DNA from: Phaeoceros laevis
Lineage: Eukaryota; Anthocerotophyta; Anthocerotopsida; Notothyladales
Assembly: GCA_049999765.1 (NCBI GenBank)
Contig: JBNGIQ010009460.1
Location: 1 to 50,563 of the forward strand
Reading direction: 5' to 3'
DNA length: 50,563 bases
Within the stretch, counting starts at the first letter, position 1. Every line of letters starts with the position of its first letter. The position numbers were made by a program, and so were the translations under genes. Of this stretch, positions 1-10,646 are shown one piece after another. The notes beneath the pieces are model-generated. The model did no database searches, was not told where the DNA came from, and worked only from the letters and a program-made list of their open reading frames with translations.

Positions 1-583
1 CAGTCGCACGTATCGCTCATCAACACTCTTTACGATTTAGGAGATGGGGAATTTCGCAGTTCTGAGTTTCTGATTGGATTGGAGTACCACCCTGGTTTGA
101 TAGTTTGACCGGCGGTCGAGGCCACAGTGTTCACCTGCGGATGCTGCGTATACCGTATATGCCGTAAGGCGCCCTAGAGTACAGTAGAGGAGACTGAGAC
201 TATACGTATNNNNNNNNNNGAGACTATACGTATATGACGTAAGGCGCCCTAGAGTACAGTAGAGGATACTGTTTGGGAATCATCCCCTCTTTGTGGGGAA
301 AGGGTTTACACCGCCTCGCATAGCGAAATCCTGTAAATAGCCTGTAAAGGAAGACCTCCATATAAAAGCTGCAGGAGAAGGTTTGCTCAACATTTTTCCT
401 AGTCGACATGTAAGGGAGTGCTGTCCAAATTCGAGGAAGCAGGAGACTACGCACGATCTTACGAGACGGCGTTAAGCGAGCACAGATTACGAACGATCCC
501 AGGCAGGTGCGCCTTCCATCATTCCATGGCAAAGAGGCCGACTTTCTTGCAGGCCGGAAAGACACGAGTGAAGCAGCTAGCTC
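1..583. other. 5' flank of PPR-DYW copy A
   Basis: I see no gene here. The stretch around 45-150 is recognisably related to the 5' flank of copy B (about 4905-5035) and contains a short motif, ctgcgtataccg-like, that recurs upstream of copy C near 12050. The three PPR genes were therefore duplicated together with upstream DNA. A roughly 40 bp block ending in an acagtagagga-type sequence occurs on both sides of the 10-N gap at 210-219, so part of the duplication may be an assembly artefact. Open frames at 418-690 (+) and 224-670 (-) have no recognisable content. Confidence 0.6.
210..219. other. Assembly gap (10 N)
   Basis: Ten Ns. The 14 bases on each side (gagactatacgtat) are identical, which suggests two overlapping contig ends placed side by side without merging. 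Confidence 0.9.
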
Positions 584-3500
584 TTGATGACGGCCGCTGG
601 ACTGGAATTCAAGCTGACCGGCCCGGCATTCAGCACTTGTTTGCCACCAATCCGCGCGCTGAGGCAGCAAATGCGAGAATCGGTACCTGACATTGGTGGG
701 TTTGAAGCCCTGAGCTGCTCGTCAGGAAAGGTGTGTCGTGCAGAGCGTTTGGCTTACACTGAACAGGAAGCAATAGCTCCAGAAGAGCTGCAAGAGGTCC
801 TACGGAAACAGTTCTTTGCAGATCCCACAGAATGGTGGGACAACAGACGGGACCCGCATACTCATTTTACGCACAAGGAGTCCAAGGTTGCACTGTGGCT
901 AAACAATCGGCACAAGCTTGCTTGGGTGGACCCGCAGCTAGTCACTTCGGAGGCTCGGAAGACGAGTTCCGACTCTGGAGCCACCTCAGTTCAAGAACAT
1001 GGAGCTTTTGCAGGACATGAGGGCCATTTGGAGATCGGAATGTGCAAGAAACTATGTGAGGATGGTCGGCTTTCTGAGGCTGTGGATGTATTGGACCTCT
1101 TGGTACAGCGCAGATTCCCTGTGTCCATCAAATTCTTTTATCGTGTCCTGAAGAAGTGTATCGAGCATAAAGACCTGGGTTTGGGCACACGCATCCATAC
1201 TCTCACCGTCAGAAGCGGGTATGAGGGAGACGCATTCGTGGCCACTCACCTTATTGGTCTCTACGCTTCGCATGGGAGGTTGGAGGAGGCAATGCGAGTG
1301 TTTACGAAAGTCTCTACACCGGACGCCTACAACTGGGCCAGCATCATCTTCGCATACGCAAGACATGGAGAGCCTGACGAGGCTATACAATTGTACAGAC
1401 AAATGTGCGAGTCAAGTACTGTTAAACCTGACGATCGTGTCTACTCAGCAGTTCTGAAAGCTTGTGCCGCTGCGGGAGACTTAGTTGCTGGAAAGGAGGT
1501 CCATGCCCATATCCTTGCGAGTCCACGGAAGCCAGATAAATTTGTTCAAGCTGGACTGGTTAACATGTATGCAAAATGCGGCAGCCTTCAGGATGCTCGC
1601 AAACTGTTCGACAAGCTTTCGCACAGGGATATTGTAACATGTAATGGGATGCTTGCAGGGTATGCCCAGCAGGGGCTGGGAAGGGAAGCCCTTAGTCTTT
1701 ACAGCCGGATGCAACGGGAGGGCCTTACTGATCCTGATTGTGTTACGTATGTATGCCTGCTGCAGGCATGTACGAGTGTAGGTGTAGGAGCTTTTCATGA
1801 GGGCAAGCTCCTGCATGCACAGATCAAAGAACGAGGACTGCAAGAGGATGTGGTTGTTGGTGGCAGCTTGGTTAACATGTATGCAAAGTGTGGAAGCTTA
1901 GAGGATGCTCGCAGAGTGTTTGACAGACTTCCAATCAGAAGTGTTGTGGCATGGAATGCAATTCTTGCAGGCTATGCCCACCAGGGGATGGGTCAGGAAG
2001 CCCTTAGTCTTCACAGGAGTATGCAACTAGAGGGCCTCACTGCTGATTCTGTTACATATGTATGTCTGCTGCAGGCATGCGCTAGTGTGGGTGCAGGAGC
2101 TCTTGAAGAGGGAAAGCAACTGCATGCGAAGATTGAAAAATTTGGACTGCAAGAGGATGTAACTGTAGGCAGCGCCTTGGTCAACATGTATGCAAAGTGT
2201 GGTAGCTTAGAGGTTGCTTTAAGCGTGTTCAACAAACTTCCAGAGAAGAATCTTGTAGCATGGACTTCAATGCTTGCAGGTTATGCCCAGCAGGGGATGG
2301 GTCTGGAAGCCCTCAGTCTTTACAGGAGTATGCAACAGGAAGGCCTCACTCCTCCTGATTGTGTTACATTCGTGTGCCTGCTGCAGGCATGTNNNNNNNN
2401 NNNNNNNNNNNNNNNNNNNNNNNNNNNNNNNNNNNNNNNNNNNNNNNNNNNNNNNNNNNNNNNNNNNNNNNNNNNNNNNNNNNNNNNNNNNNCTCGACTA
2501 TTCGTGTGCCTGCTGCAGGCATGTGCCAGTGTAGGTGTGGGAGCGCTTCATGAAGGAAAACAACTGCATGCACAGATAAAAGAACAAGGACTGCAAAAGG
2601 ATGTCATTCTTGGCGGCAGCTTAGTTAACATGTATGCAAAATGCGGGAGCTTAGAGGATGCTCGCACTGTCTTCGAAAGACTTCCAGCCAGGAATGTTGT
2701 AGCCTCGAATGCAATAATTGCAGGGTATGCCCAGCAGGGGAAGGGTCAGGAAGCCCTTAGTCTTTACAGGAGTATGCAACTAGAAGGCCTCACTGCTGAT
2801 TGTGTTACATATGTATGCCTCCTGCAGGCATGTGCCAGTGTGGGTGCTGGAGCTCTTATTGAGGGAAAGCAGCTGCATGTGCAGATCAAAGAACAGGGCC
2901 TGCAGGAGGATGTGGTTTTGGGTAGCAGCTTGGTTAATATGTACGCAAGGTGTGGTAGCTTGGAGGATGCTCGCTGCGTCTTCAACAAACTTCCAGAGAA
3001 AAATGTTATTGCATGGACCGCAATGCTTGCACGTTATGCCCAGCAGGGCAAGGGTGAGGAAGCCCTTAGTCTTTACAGGAGTATGCAACTGGAAGGCCTC
3101 TATCCCGACTCTGTTACATATATATGCCTGCTGCAGGCATGTGCAGCTATAGCAGCTCTGCCACTGGGTGAGCAACTCCATGCACGGATTCAAGAACAAG
3201 GATTGCAAGCTGATCCTGGTGTTGGAGCTGCAGTGGTTAATATGTATGCAAAGTGCGGTAGCATGTTTCATTCACAACAGGTTTTTGATTCGTTGCATGA
3301 AAGAACTTTGGAGGCATGGAATTCGCTTATTAGTGGATATACCCGCCAAGGAGATGCAGATGTTGTGTTTGACTTGCTTGACAGGATGAGGCTTCAAGGC
3401 ATGCAGCCTGATCATATCACCTATCTTAGTGTGCTGACAGTGTGTAGTCATGCCGGTCTTGTAAACCAGGGCCGGAAGTACTTCGAGGCTGTGAGAACAG

Positions 3501-4234
3501 ATTGTGACATCACTCCAACCTTGGACCACTTCATATGCATGGTGGATCTTTTGGGCCGTGCAGGTTATCTGGATGAGGCGTTACAGATGGCCAACACTAT
3601 GCCTTTCCCACCTAATGACGTAATGTGGCATACTTTGCTAGGGGCTTGCTGGAAGTGGAAGAACGTGGAGATTGGAGAACAAGCTTTCAAATGTGCAGTT
3701 AGCCAGGATGAAAAAGATGCTGCGTCTTACGTGTTGATGTCCAATATCTACGCAAGCGCTCAGAATTGGGGGGCTGCAAACGAGATGCAGGCAAGGAGAA
3801 AGAAATTGGGAGCATGGAAGAAGCCAGGGCAAAGTTGGTGGACTGATATGGATGGCGTGGTGCATACGTTTTGTGTTGGGGACAAGAAGCATCCTGAGAG
3901 TGAAGATATCTATGCAAGGTTAGGTCAGCTAGTCCCCAAAATGAAGAAAGCAGGGTACGTGCCGCACTTGGACTCGTCTTTGCTGAATATATCTGATGTT
4001 GAGAAGGAAGCTGAGTTGTGTGGGCACAGCGAGAAATTGGCAATAGCATATGCCCTGAATAAGACAGGCGAGGGGACAACCATACGCATTGTGAAAAACC
4101 TGCGGGTATGTGAGGATTGTCACACAGCAACAGTTTACATATCGAAAGTAGAAAAGAGAACTATCATATGCCGCGATGCAAGCCGTTTCCATGTGTTCAA
4201 TGAGGGGAAGTGCTCCTGCGGGGGCTACTGGTAG
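584..4234 (+). CDS. PPR-DYW RNA-editing factor with degenerate PDF motif (copy A)
   Basis: Single-exon gene of about 1216 residues including 34 unknown. Its probable role is site-specific C-to-U editing of organellar transcripts. The start is supported by copies B and C, which share the opening (GLEFKL then PPI), a basic leader likely to be a transit peptide. Residues 70-116 align with the PDF motif of B and C, but the core is shortened: WWDNRR runs straight into DPHTHFTHK and the PDF tripeptide is gone. A long PLS-type PPR array follows, with the phrase VNMYAKCGSL recurring about every 103 residues, then E-type motifs and a PG box (PGQSWW). The DYW domain keeps the zinc ligands HSE (about 1148) and CEDC (about 1176). 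It ends in GYW instead of DYW. A 100-N gap interrupts the array. Confidence 0.9.
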   Translation: MMTAAGLEFKLTGPAFSTCLPPIRALRQQMRESVPDIGGFEALSCSSGKVCRAERLAYTEQEAIAPEELQEVLRKQFFADPTEWWDNRRDPHTHFTHKESKVALWLNNRHKLAWVDPQLVTSEARKTSSDSGATSVQEHGAFAGHEGHLEIGMCKKLCEDGRLSEAVDVLDLLVQRRFPVSIKFFYRVLKKCIEHKDLGLGTRIHTLTVRSGYEGDAFVATHLIGLYASHGRLEEAMRVFTKVSTPDAYNWASIIFAYARHGEPDEAIQLYRQMCESSTVKPDDRVYSAVLKACAAAGDLVAGKEVHAHILASPRKPDKFVQAGLVNMYAKCGSLQDARKLFDKLSHRDIVTCNGMLAGYAQQGLGREALSLYSRMQREGLTDPDCVTYVCLLQACTSVGVGAFHEGKLLHAQIKERGLQEDVVVGGSLVNMYAKCGSLEDARRVFDRLPIRSVVAWNAILAGYAHQGMGQEALSLHRSMQLEGLTADSVTYVCLLQACASVGAGALEEGKQLHAKIEKFGLQEDVTVGSALVNMYAKCGSLEVALSVFNKLPEKNLVAWTSMLAGYAQQGMGLEALSLYRSMQQEGLTPPDCVTFVCLLQACXXXXXXXXXXXXXXXXXXXXXXXXXXXXXXXXXXRLFVCLLQACASVGVGALHEGKQLHAQIKEQGLQKDVILGGSLVNMYAKCGSLEDARTVFERLPARNVVASNAIIAGYAQQGKGQEALSLYRSMQLEGLTADCVTYVCLLQACASVGAGALIEGKQLHVQIKEQGLQEDVVLGSSLVNMYARCGSLEDARCVFNKLPEKNVIAWTAMLARYAQQGKGEEALSLYRSMQLEGLYPDSVTYICLLQACAAIAALPLGEQLHARIQEQGLQADPGVGAAVVNMYAKCGSMFHSQQVFDSLHERTLEAWNSLISGYTRQGDADVVFDLLDRMRLQGMQPDHITYLSVLTVCSHAGLVNQGRKYFEAVRTDCDITPTLDHFICMVDLLGRAGYLDEALQMANTMPFPPNDVMWHTLLGACWKWKNVEIGEQAFKCAVSQDEKDAASYVLMSNIYASAQNWGAANEMQARRKKLGAWKKPGQSWWTDMDGVVHTFCVGDKKHPESEDIYARLGQLVPKMKKAGYVPHLDSSLLNISDVEKEAELCGHSEKLAIAYALNKTGEGTTIRIVKNLRVCEDCHTATVYISKVEKRTIICRDASRFHVFNEGKCSCGGYW
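2393..2492. other. Assembly gap (100 N) inside copy A repeats
   Basis: One hundred Ns. Both flanks carry the same bases encoding VCLLQAC. The gap therefore lies between equivalent points of two PPR units, and the number of repeats in this gene is uncertain by one or more units of about 309 bp. Confidence 0.9.
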
Positions 4235-5365
4235 GTCACGGCTAGATGATGAGCTGTGCATTGATGCTAGGTGGTCTTCTCAATGCAACCTGGCTGACAA
4301 GCCGATTATCAGCAATCAATCAATTGTGATACATTGGGGGTTGGGCCTGTGCTGAGCGGCATTGCTCCACGATTTTATTTCATAAGGTATGTGTAAAGAT
4401 GTGGGATGGCGCTTCTGCCCCCATTTCAGGTTCTAACTGTGTTCGAAGTAGTTATAATTGCTTGGTTTCTTTTAGCAGTTGCCAAAGGTGGTTAGAATAA
4501 GGATTCATCTTTACTGTACAGAGCAACGAAATAGACGAGCCAAATATTGGAAGGACAAGAGCGGCACTGCTGTAACCTGATCTGGGCTAGGAGCCCACAA
4601 GGCAGGCATGAAAGGTTTACTTTGTAGACGCACGTGTCAACACACGTTGTACACAGTGGTGTAGCAAATAGGCGATTTCTGCTGTTTCGTGTGCTTTTGT
4701 TGTAAAAGCGCACTTCAGATTTTGCCGATAATCAGCACTAACGACCTTACTCCTGTCCTCAGGGCTCCACACAGGCCCTGTACAAAGTCTGCAAATACGG
4801 CACAGTTTGAATGCAAACCTCATGCAACCTCAAGTCTTTTCGAACCTCCGAGTCTTAATGGCCTTTGATTTTGCTTATCACCATGCCAATCAGTTGGCCA
4901 GGGTGAATGATGGCAAAACCGCAGTTTTGAGTGTATGATTAGATTGAAACCCCCCTGGTTTGGGAGCTTGAGGGGCGGCATGAACAGCTTAAGACGAACC
5001 TGTGCTAACCTGCGTATGCCGCGTACACCATGACAAGGCTGGTGTGCGTGGGAAAGTCGTCTAAACCACCACTCAGAGCCAAGCAACCTCTAGAGCCTGT
5101 AAACAGTGTAAAGTATGCCTCAATAAGAGTAGAAGCAGTGTCTACCCAGAGGTTGCGGAGGTGTGCAACCTTCTATTCTCAGCACCCACTGAGTGCAGTC
5201 TAAATTCGAAAAAGAAGGGTCTGCGAGGTCTGCGCATGATCTTGTGACAGGGCTGCAATGGTGTGCAGCTTAGGAGCGTAGGAGGCAGGTGGGGCCTCAT
5301 GGCAGCAAGGGCACAAGGACGCGAATTTCCTGCAGGCCAGGAAGTCAGAGTGAAGCAGCTAGCTG
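4235..5365. other. Intergenic: 3' flank of copy A, 5' flank of copy B
   Basis: No gene seen. The left part (to about 4680) is diverged but alignable with the 3' flanks of copies B and C; shared landmarks include cagttgcca near 4480 and gtgtcaacacacgttgta near 4635. From about 4905 it aligns with the 5' flank of copy A. The tandem unit is therefore roughly 4.3-4.8 kb and includes non-coding DNA on both sides. Confidence 0.6.
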
Positions 5366-8359
5366 ATGATGGCCGCTGGTCTAGAATTCAAGCTGGCCGG
5401 CTCGGTATTTACTACTTATATGCCACCAATCTCCGCACTGAACCAGCGGGTGCAAGGTACAGAACCTGAGACTGGTAGTCTTGAAGCCCTGATCTCCCCA
5501 GCAGGGAAGGTGTGTTCTGTAGAACGTCTTGCATCCGGTAGACATGGAGCAATTCCTCCAGACGGGCTGCAGGAGGTCCTATGGAAACAGCTCTTTGCAG
5601 ATCCTTCGAAGTGGTGGGACAACAGACGAAGCAAGCCGACTCCGCGGCATCCTGATTTTAAACACAAAGAGACCAAGGTGGCGCTGTGGCTGAACAATCG
5701 GCAGAAGCCTGGCTGGGTGGACTCGCAGCTAGCCACATTGGACGCTGGGATGAAGACGAATTCCGAGTCCGACTCCACATCAGTTCAAGGGCGGGGAGCT
5801 TTTGCCGGACATGAGGGCCATTTAGAAGTCGGAATGTGCAAGAAACTATGTGAGGATGGACGGATTTCAGAGGCTGTGGATGCCTTAGGCCCACTGGTGC
5901 AGCAAGGATGCCATGTATCCAACAATCTCTTCTATCGTCTCCTGAAGGGGTGTGTCGAGGACAAGGACCTCGTTACACGCATCCATGCTCTGGCTGTCAA
6001 AAGCGGGTATGAGGGAGACGCGTTCTTGGCTACCCACCTCATCGGTCTGTACGCTGCACAAGGGAAGTTGGAGGAAGCAATGCGAGTGTTTATCAAAGTC
6101 CCTACACCGGATGCCTATAACTGGGCTAGCATCATCTTCGCATATGCTAGGCATGGAGAGGCTAGTGAGGCTATACAATTGTACCGTCAAATGTGCGACT
6201 CAAGTACCGTGAAACCAGATGACCGTATCTATTCAGCAGTTCTGAAAGCTTGTGCCGCTGCGGGAGATTTGGTTGCCGGAAAGGAAGTACATGCTCGCAT
6301 TCTTGCGGGGCCAAGGAAGCCGGATAGACTTGTTTATGCTGGGCTGGTTAACATGTACGCAAAGTGCGGTAGCTTAGAGGATGCCCGCAGACTGTTCGAC
6401 AAATTTTCAGACAGGGATGCTGGTGCATTTAATGCGCTGCTTGCAGGGTACGCCCAGCAGGGGATGGGTCAGGAAGCCCTTAGTCTTTACAGAAGTATGC
6501 AACAGGAAGGTCTAACTCCTCCCAGTTATGTTACATATGTATGCCTGCTGCAGGCATGTGCCAGTGTAGGTGTAGACGCTCTTTATGAGGGAAAGCAGCT
6601 GCATGCACAGATCAAGCAGCGAGGACTGCAAGTTGATGCGGTTCTGGGCAGCAGCTTGGTTAATATGTACGCAAAGTGTGGTAGCTTAGAGGATGCTCGC
6701 GTTGTGTTCGACGAACTATCAGACAGGGATGTTGTAATGTGGACTGCAGTGATTGCTGGGTATGCCCAGCAGGGGATGGGTCAGGAAGCCCTAGGTCTCT
6801 ACAGGAGTATGCAACAGGAAGGGCTTTCTCCTCCTGATGCGGTTACTTATGTATGCCTACTACAGGCATGTGCTAGTGTAGGTGTAGGAGCTCTTGACGA
6901 GGGAAAGCAGCTCCATGCACAGATCAAGGAACGAGACCTGCAAGAGGATGTGGTTCTAGGTGGCAGCTTGGTTAACATGTATGCAAAGTGCGGGAGCTTA
7001 ACGGATGCTCGAGCAGTGTTTGACAGACTTCAAGCCAGGAATATTGTTGCATGGAATGCAATTCTTACTGGCTATGCCCAGCAGGGCATGGGTGAGGAAG
7101 CGCTTAGTCTTTACAGGACTATGCAACAGGAAGGCTTCTCTCCTGATTCGTTCACATTTGTATGCCTGCTGCAAGCATGTGCAATTGCAGCAGCTCTGCC
7201 TTTGGGAAAGCATCTCCATGCCCAGGTTCAGGAACGAGGGTTGGAAGCTGATCCAGGGGTGGGAGTTGCCGTGGTAAATATGTATGCAAAGTGTGGTAAC
7301 ATGTTTGACTCACAGCAGGTGTTTGATTCGTTGCATGAAAGAACTCTGGAGGCGTGGAATGCACTTATTAGTGGATATGCCCGCCAAGGAAATAGCGATG
7401 TTGTGTTTGACTTGTTCGACAGGATGAGACTAGAGGGCATACAGCCTGACGGTATCACCTTTCTTAGTGTGCTGACAGTGTGCAGTCATGTGGGTCTAGT
7501 GGACAAAGGTCGAGAGTACTTTCAGGAAATGAGGACAAGCAACGGCGTCAGTGCAATCGTGGAGCACTTCATTTGTATGGTGGATCTTCTTGGGCGAGCT
7601 GGTCATTTGCATGAGGCGCTGCAGATGGCGAAGACCATGCCTTTCCCACCTAATGATGTAGTGTGGCATACTCTATTAGGAGCTTGTCGGAAGTGGAAGA
7701 ATGTCGAGATTGGACAACAAGCTTTCAAGGCTGCAGTTAGCGTGGACGAAAAAGACGCTGCATCTTATGTGTTGATGTCCAATATTTATGCAAGCGCTCA
7801 GATGTGGGAGGCTGCAAAGGAAATGCAGGCAAGGAGAAAGAAGTTGGGGGCATGGAAGAAGCCAGGCCAGAGCTGCTGGACTGNNNNNNNNNNNNNNNNN
7901 NNNNNNNNNNNNNNNNNNNNNNNNNNNNNNNNNNNNNNNNNNNNNNNNNNNNNNNNNNNNNNNNNNNNNNNNNNNNNNNNNNNGGTGCATAGATTTCTTG
8001 TAGGGGACAAGAAGCACCCTGAGAGTGATGGAATCTACGCAAGGCTGAAACAACTAGTCCCGAAAATGAAGAAGGCAGGGTATGTGCCTCACCTGGAATC
8101 GTCGTTGCTGGACATACCTGATGATGAGAAGGAAGCTGAGTTATGTGGACACAGCGAGAAATTGGCTATTGCATATGCCCTGAATAAGACAGCTTTGGGG
8201 ACAACCATACATATTGTGAAGAATCTTCGGGTATGTGAGGATTGTCACATAGCCACAGCTTACATATCAAAAGTAGAAAAGCGAACTATCATATGCCGAG
8301 ATGCAAGTCGCTTCCATGTCTTCAATGAGGGAAAATGCTCGTGTGGGGACTACTGGTAG
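5366..8359 (+). CDS. PDF-motif PPR-DYW RNA-editing factor (copy B)
   Basis: Intronless, 997 residues as assembled. The order is a leader (1-60), a PDF motif at about 69-118 (VLWKQLF, WWDNRR, then PDFKHK, then ALWLNN and GWV), a PLS-class PPR array, E motifs, a PG box (PGQSCW) and a DYW deaminase. The DYW has HSEKLAIAYAL at about 929, CEDCH and the end CSCGDYW. DYW domains are zinc-dependent cytidine deaminases acting on plastid or mitochondrial RNA, and the PPR array selects the site. The PDF motif is known from plant organellar ssDNA-binding OSB proteins; finding it on a PPR protein is unexpected. The 100-N gap after PGQSCWT looks artificial, because alignment with copy C leaves room for only about 13 missing bases. 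Confidence 0.93.
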   Translation: MMAAGLEFKLAGSVFTTYMPPISALNQRVQGTEPETGSLEALISPAGKVCSVERLASGRHGAIPPDGLQEVLWKQLFADPSKWWDNRRSKPTPRHPDFKHKETKVALWLNNRQKPGWVDSQLATLDAGMKTNSESDSTSVQGRGAFAGHEGHLEVGMCKKLCEDGRISEAVDALGPLVQQGCHVSNNLFYRLLKGCVEDKDLVTRIHALAVKSGYEGDAFLATHLIGLYAAQGKLEEAMRVFIKVPTPDAYNWASIIFAYARHGEASEAIQLYRQMCDSSTVKPDDRIYSAVLKACAAAGDLVAGKEVHARILAGPRKPDRLVYAGLVNMYAKCGSLEDARRLFDKFSDRDAGAFNALLAGYAQQGMGQEALSLYRSMQQEGLTPPSYVTYVCLLQACASVGVDALYEGKQLHAQIKQRGLQVDAVLGSSLVNMYAKCGSLEDARVVFDELSDRDVVMWTAVIAGYAQQGMGQEALGLYRSMQQEGLSPPDAVTYVCLLQACASVGVGALDEGKQLHAQIKERDLQEDVVLGGSLVNMYAKCGSLTDARAVFDRLQARNIVAWNAILTGYAQQGMGEEALSLYRTMQQEGFSPDSFTFVCLLQACAIAAALPLGKHLHAQVQERGLEADPGVGVAVVNMYAKCGNMFDSQQVFDSLHERTLEAWNALISGYARQGNSDVVFDLFDRMRLEGIQPDGITFLSVLTVCSHVGLVDKGREYFQEMRTSNGVSAIVEHFICMVDLLGRAGHLHEALQMAKTMPFPPNDVVWHTLLGACRKWKNVEIGQQAFKAAVSVDEKDAASYVLMSNIYASAQMWEAAKEMQARRKKLGAWKKPGQSCWTXXXXXXXXXXXXXXXXXXXXXXXXXXXXXXXXXXVHRFLVGDKKHPESDGIYARLKQLVPKMKKAGYVPHLESSLLDIPDDEKEAELCGHSEKLAIAYALNKTALGTTIHIVKNLRVCEDCHIATAYISKVEKRTIICRDASRFHVFNEGKCSCGDYW
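7884..7983. other. Placeholder assembly gap (100 N) in copy B
   Basis: One hundred Ns between actg and ggtgcat. In copy C the equivalent points are separated by about 13 bases (encoding roughly DMGGV). The Ns therefore overstate the missing sequence by about 87 bases, or 29 codons, while keeping the frame. Confidence 0.8.
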
Positions 8360-8705
8360 TTGCTCTTGTCCGTGCAATCTGGCTGGCAACAAAATCATCA
8401 GCAACAAATTGTGATGTTTCACTATCACCTGGGGTATGTGATGATGTGGAATGTTGCATCACAGGTAGTATTTGCGTTGCAAAATAGTTTTAATGGCGTG
8501 CGTCTTTTTGTGAGCAGTTGCCACAGCTGAGCACAAGGTATAAGATGTTGTATCACATTTCCTCTAACCAATGCCCATATGAGAAAAACCCCCTATGAGA
8601 AAAACCTCCTGGTTAGTCACTTTCAACATCCTGGATCTGCCATCTCATCGTCCAAATCTTGTTTTGGGGCTGAAGCAAAGTCAATAAACAAGGGCTTATT
8701 TCGAA

Positions 8706-10646
8706 CTATGCTAGAAAATACAATATTGTGGAATGAAAGATCCCGTCCACCATAACCCCAAAACTGTGTATGCGTTTCAATCCAAAAACCACGCAGGCTC
8801 TTACCATCCTTGGCAGTGCAGTAGATTTCACCGTCAGCTCACATCCCTCCGCTTTCAAGGCAATAAAACCTAAAAATCCATCCCAAGACTTACCATATGC
8901 AAGTAATTTTGGAATTACCGATCCTTGCAATTTCTCCAGCCTCTTGTACACATTCACTTCATTGCGCAATCCCCTCAACCCATGGGTGACATTCACTTCA
9001 TTGCGCAATCCCCTCAACCCATGGGTGTCTTCACTCAGGTTATACAATTTGAACACTGCATTCTGAGACCAGAGTTTACCTCCGCGAACAACCACACCAT
9101 TCCTGTTGCTGTACACTTTGTTGTGTAATTCCAAAGCATAGAGGTCAAACTCATAGAGGGCATTAAGCCACATAAGATCATCATGATTTGGTGATGTCAA
9201 TAATTTGCTCTATGCCTCCCATGCTTTCAGGCCAGTCATGTTGTTCTTTAATCCTTCCAACCCTGGATGCAATAGAAAAGCCGGTGCATTTGCATTTTCT
9301 ACAGCTTGAGAACGCTCTCTAGTGCTTGCTGCCCCATCGACAGCTCTTGTCCTTCCTGTTTTCCCTCCATTGCCTGACCTCCTCTCACTCTTTTTATGCA
9401 CAGGTGCATTCATGCCACCATCAGGATTATCATTCTCATCATCGAGATCATTGCTGGCAGGAGTATTATCACTACCATGACGACCATCTCCGTCTGTAGA
9501 ACCATCCCCATCAGCAGTCACAGATGCAGTGGACCTTCTCCCCCGCCTGGTCAACTTGTTGCCTTCTTGAGTTTCCTCAATCTGTGAAGATGATAAGAAC
9601 TCGGAATTTGCTAACAGCGTCTGATACCAATAGGGTTGTCATGCTTGTACAATTTGGATATATCAAGAGCCTTGTTTGCTGGCTCCCCACTTCTCCGTAG
9701 AAAAAAAAATTGTTCCTTCGTACACAACACAGCATATTTCGAGTTCTCAAGTATCATGTACATAAACACCTGTGCAATAGAAAAACGGACCTTGTCCCTC
9801 GTCTTTGGATTCCAAGAGCTCTACCATGTTCTCATTCTCCTCCAGCGCAAGCTGCCATGGCCCCTTGATTTCGATTGGGAGAACCAATTCCAAGGGCTGC
9901 CCCTCCTTGTCCATTAGGAAACAGCCCCAATCCACACCAGATTTTGCGATGGGGTTAGACTCAGTAGCTCCAATGGAACAAAGACCACCCAGCTCCTTCA
10001 AAACTTCGTTAACAGGGGCAAAACAGGATTCTCTAAGGGCCCCACGGACCTCAGATTCAGCTGAGAGGGGTAGGCACCAAGGTCTCGTTGTCCTCCTCAT
10101 ATACTGACTAGCTGTCCATCCTTGCAGCTTCCCACAAGCAGCTTTCCACCATATTTCCAGCTCAACCTCAAATAACGTCCAACAAAGAATCTGGTTCGGT
10201 GTGCGACCACCGCCATGAGGATATGTCTTCGATCTGCTCTTCCGTTTTGGCAGGGGCAGGTAGGGTTCCTCGTCAAATCCCTCTAAGAGCAGTTCTGCAT
10301 AGGTTCTCGCACCATCACCCTTGGGACTTGACTGAGGACATGCAACTGGAGACTCCTTGCTGTCACTCTCGCTTCCGTCCGCAGGCTCAGCCTCCTCCTT
10401 CTTCGCAGCCTTCTTCTTGGCAGGAGCAGCCTTGGGTTTCGGAGCAGGCTTCGCTTTGCGTGCAGGAGCGTTGGCCGGACCCTTGGGAGACTTGGGGGCA
10501 GGTGCAGGCTTCACCACCCTGGATGGCGGCTTGGTTGTCACGATCTTGGCTGGAGCTGCCCTTTTCGCCCTTTTGGAAGGAGGTGGCTCCTTGTCCTCCG
10601 CAGGTGGTGCTGCTTTAGCAGCTGGGGCCTTGCGCTTGGGAGCCAT
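8706..10646 (-). pseudogene. Decayed PD-(D/E)XK nuclease plus protein-kinase-like gene (Crinkler-type architecture)
   Basis: Read from 10646 leftward. Residues 1-100 are rich in K, A and P with a likely nuclear signal (PPPSKRAKR), resembling a histone H1 tail. The next 200 residues look like a restriction-endonuclease fold: SGVDWGCF followed by LPIEIKGPW, the expected D...ExK arrangement. At about 9745 the frame breaks by one base and continues as ENSKYAVLCTKEQFFFLRR, which belongs to the same conserved domain. After a charged linker (9554-9240) an in-frame TAG at about 9210 precedes a kinase-like region (SQNAVFKLYN, RNEVNVYKRLEKLQG, then IHSFGV), which carries a 39 bp internal duplication. 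Nuclease-kinase fusions of this kind are common in fungi and oomycetes among Crinkler/RHS-type proteins. Small introns could rescue one break, but the phases I tried did not fit. Confidence 0.6.
8951..9028. repeat. 39 bp perfect-length tandem duplication
   Basis: Two adjacent copies (8951-8989 and 8990-9028) that differ at most at the last base. On the minus strand they encode THGLRGLRNEVNV twice in the kinase-like region. The duplication is in frame, so it does not itself break the reading frame. Confidence 0.9.

Noticed and set aside
584-8359. A and B as pseudogenes because of N gaps and altered motifs
   Set aside because: Apart from the gaps both frames are open over their full length with intact zinc-binding residues, so they are annotated as genes.
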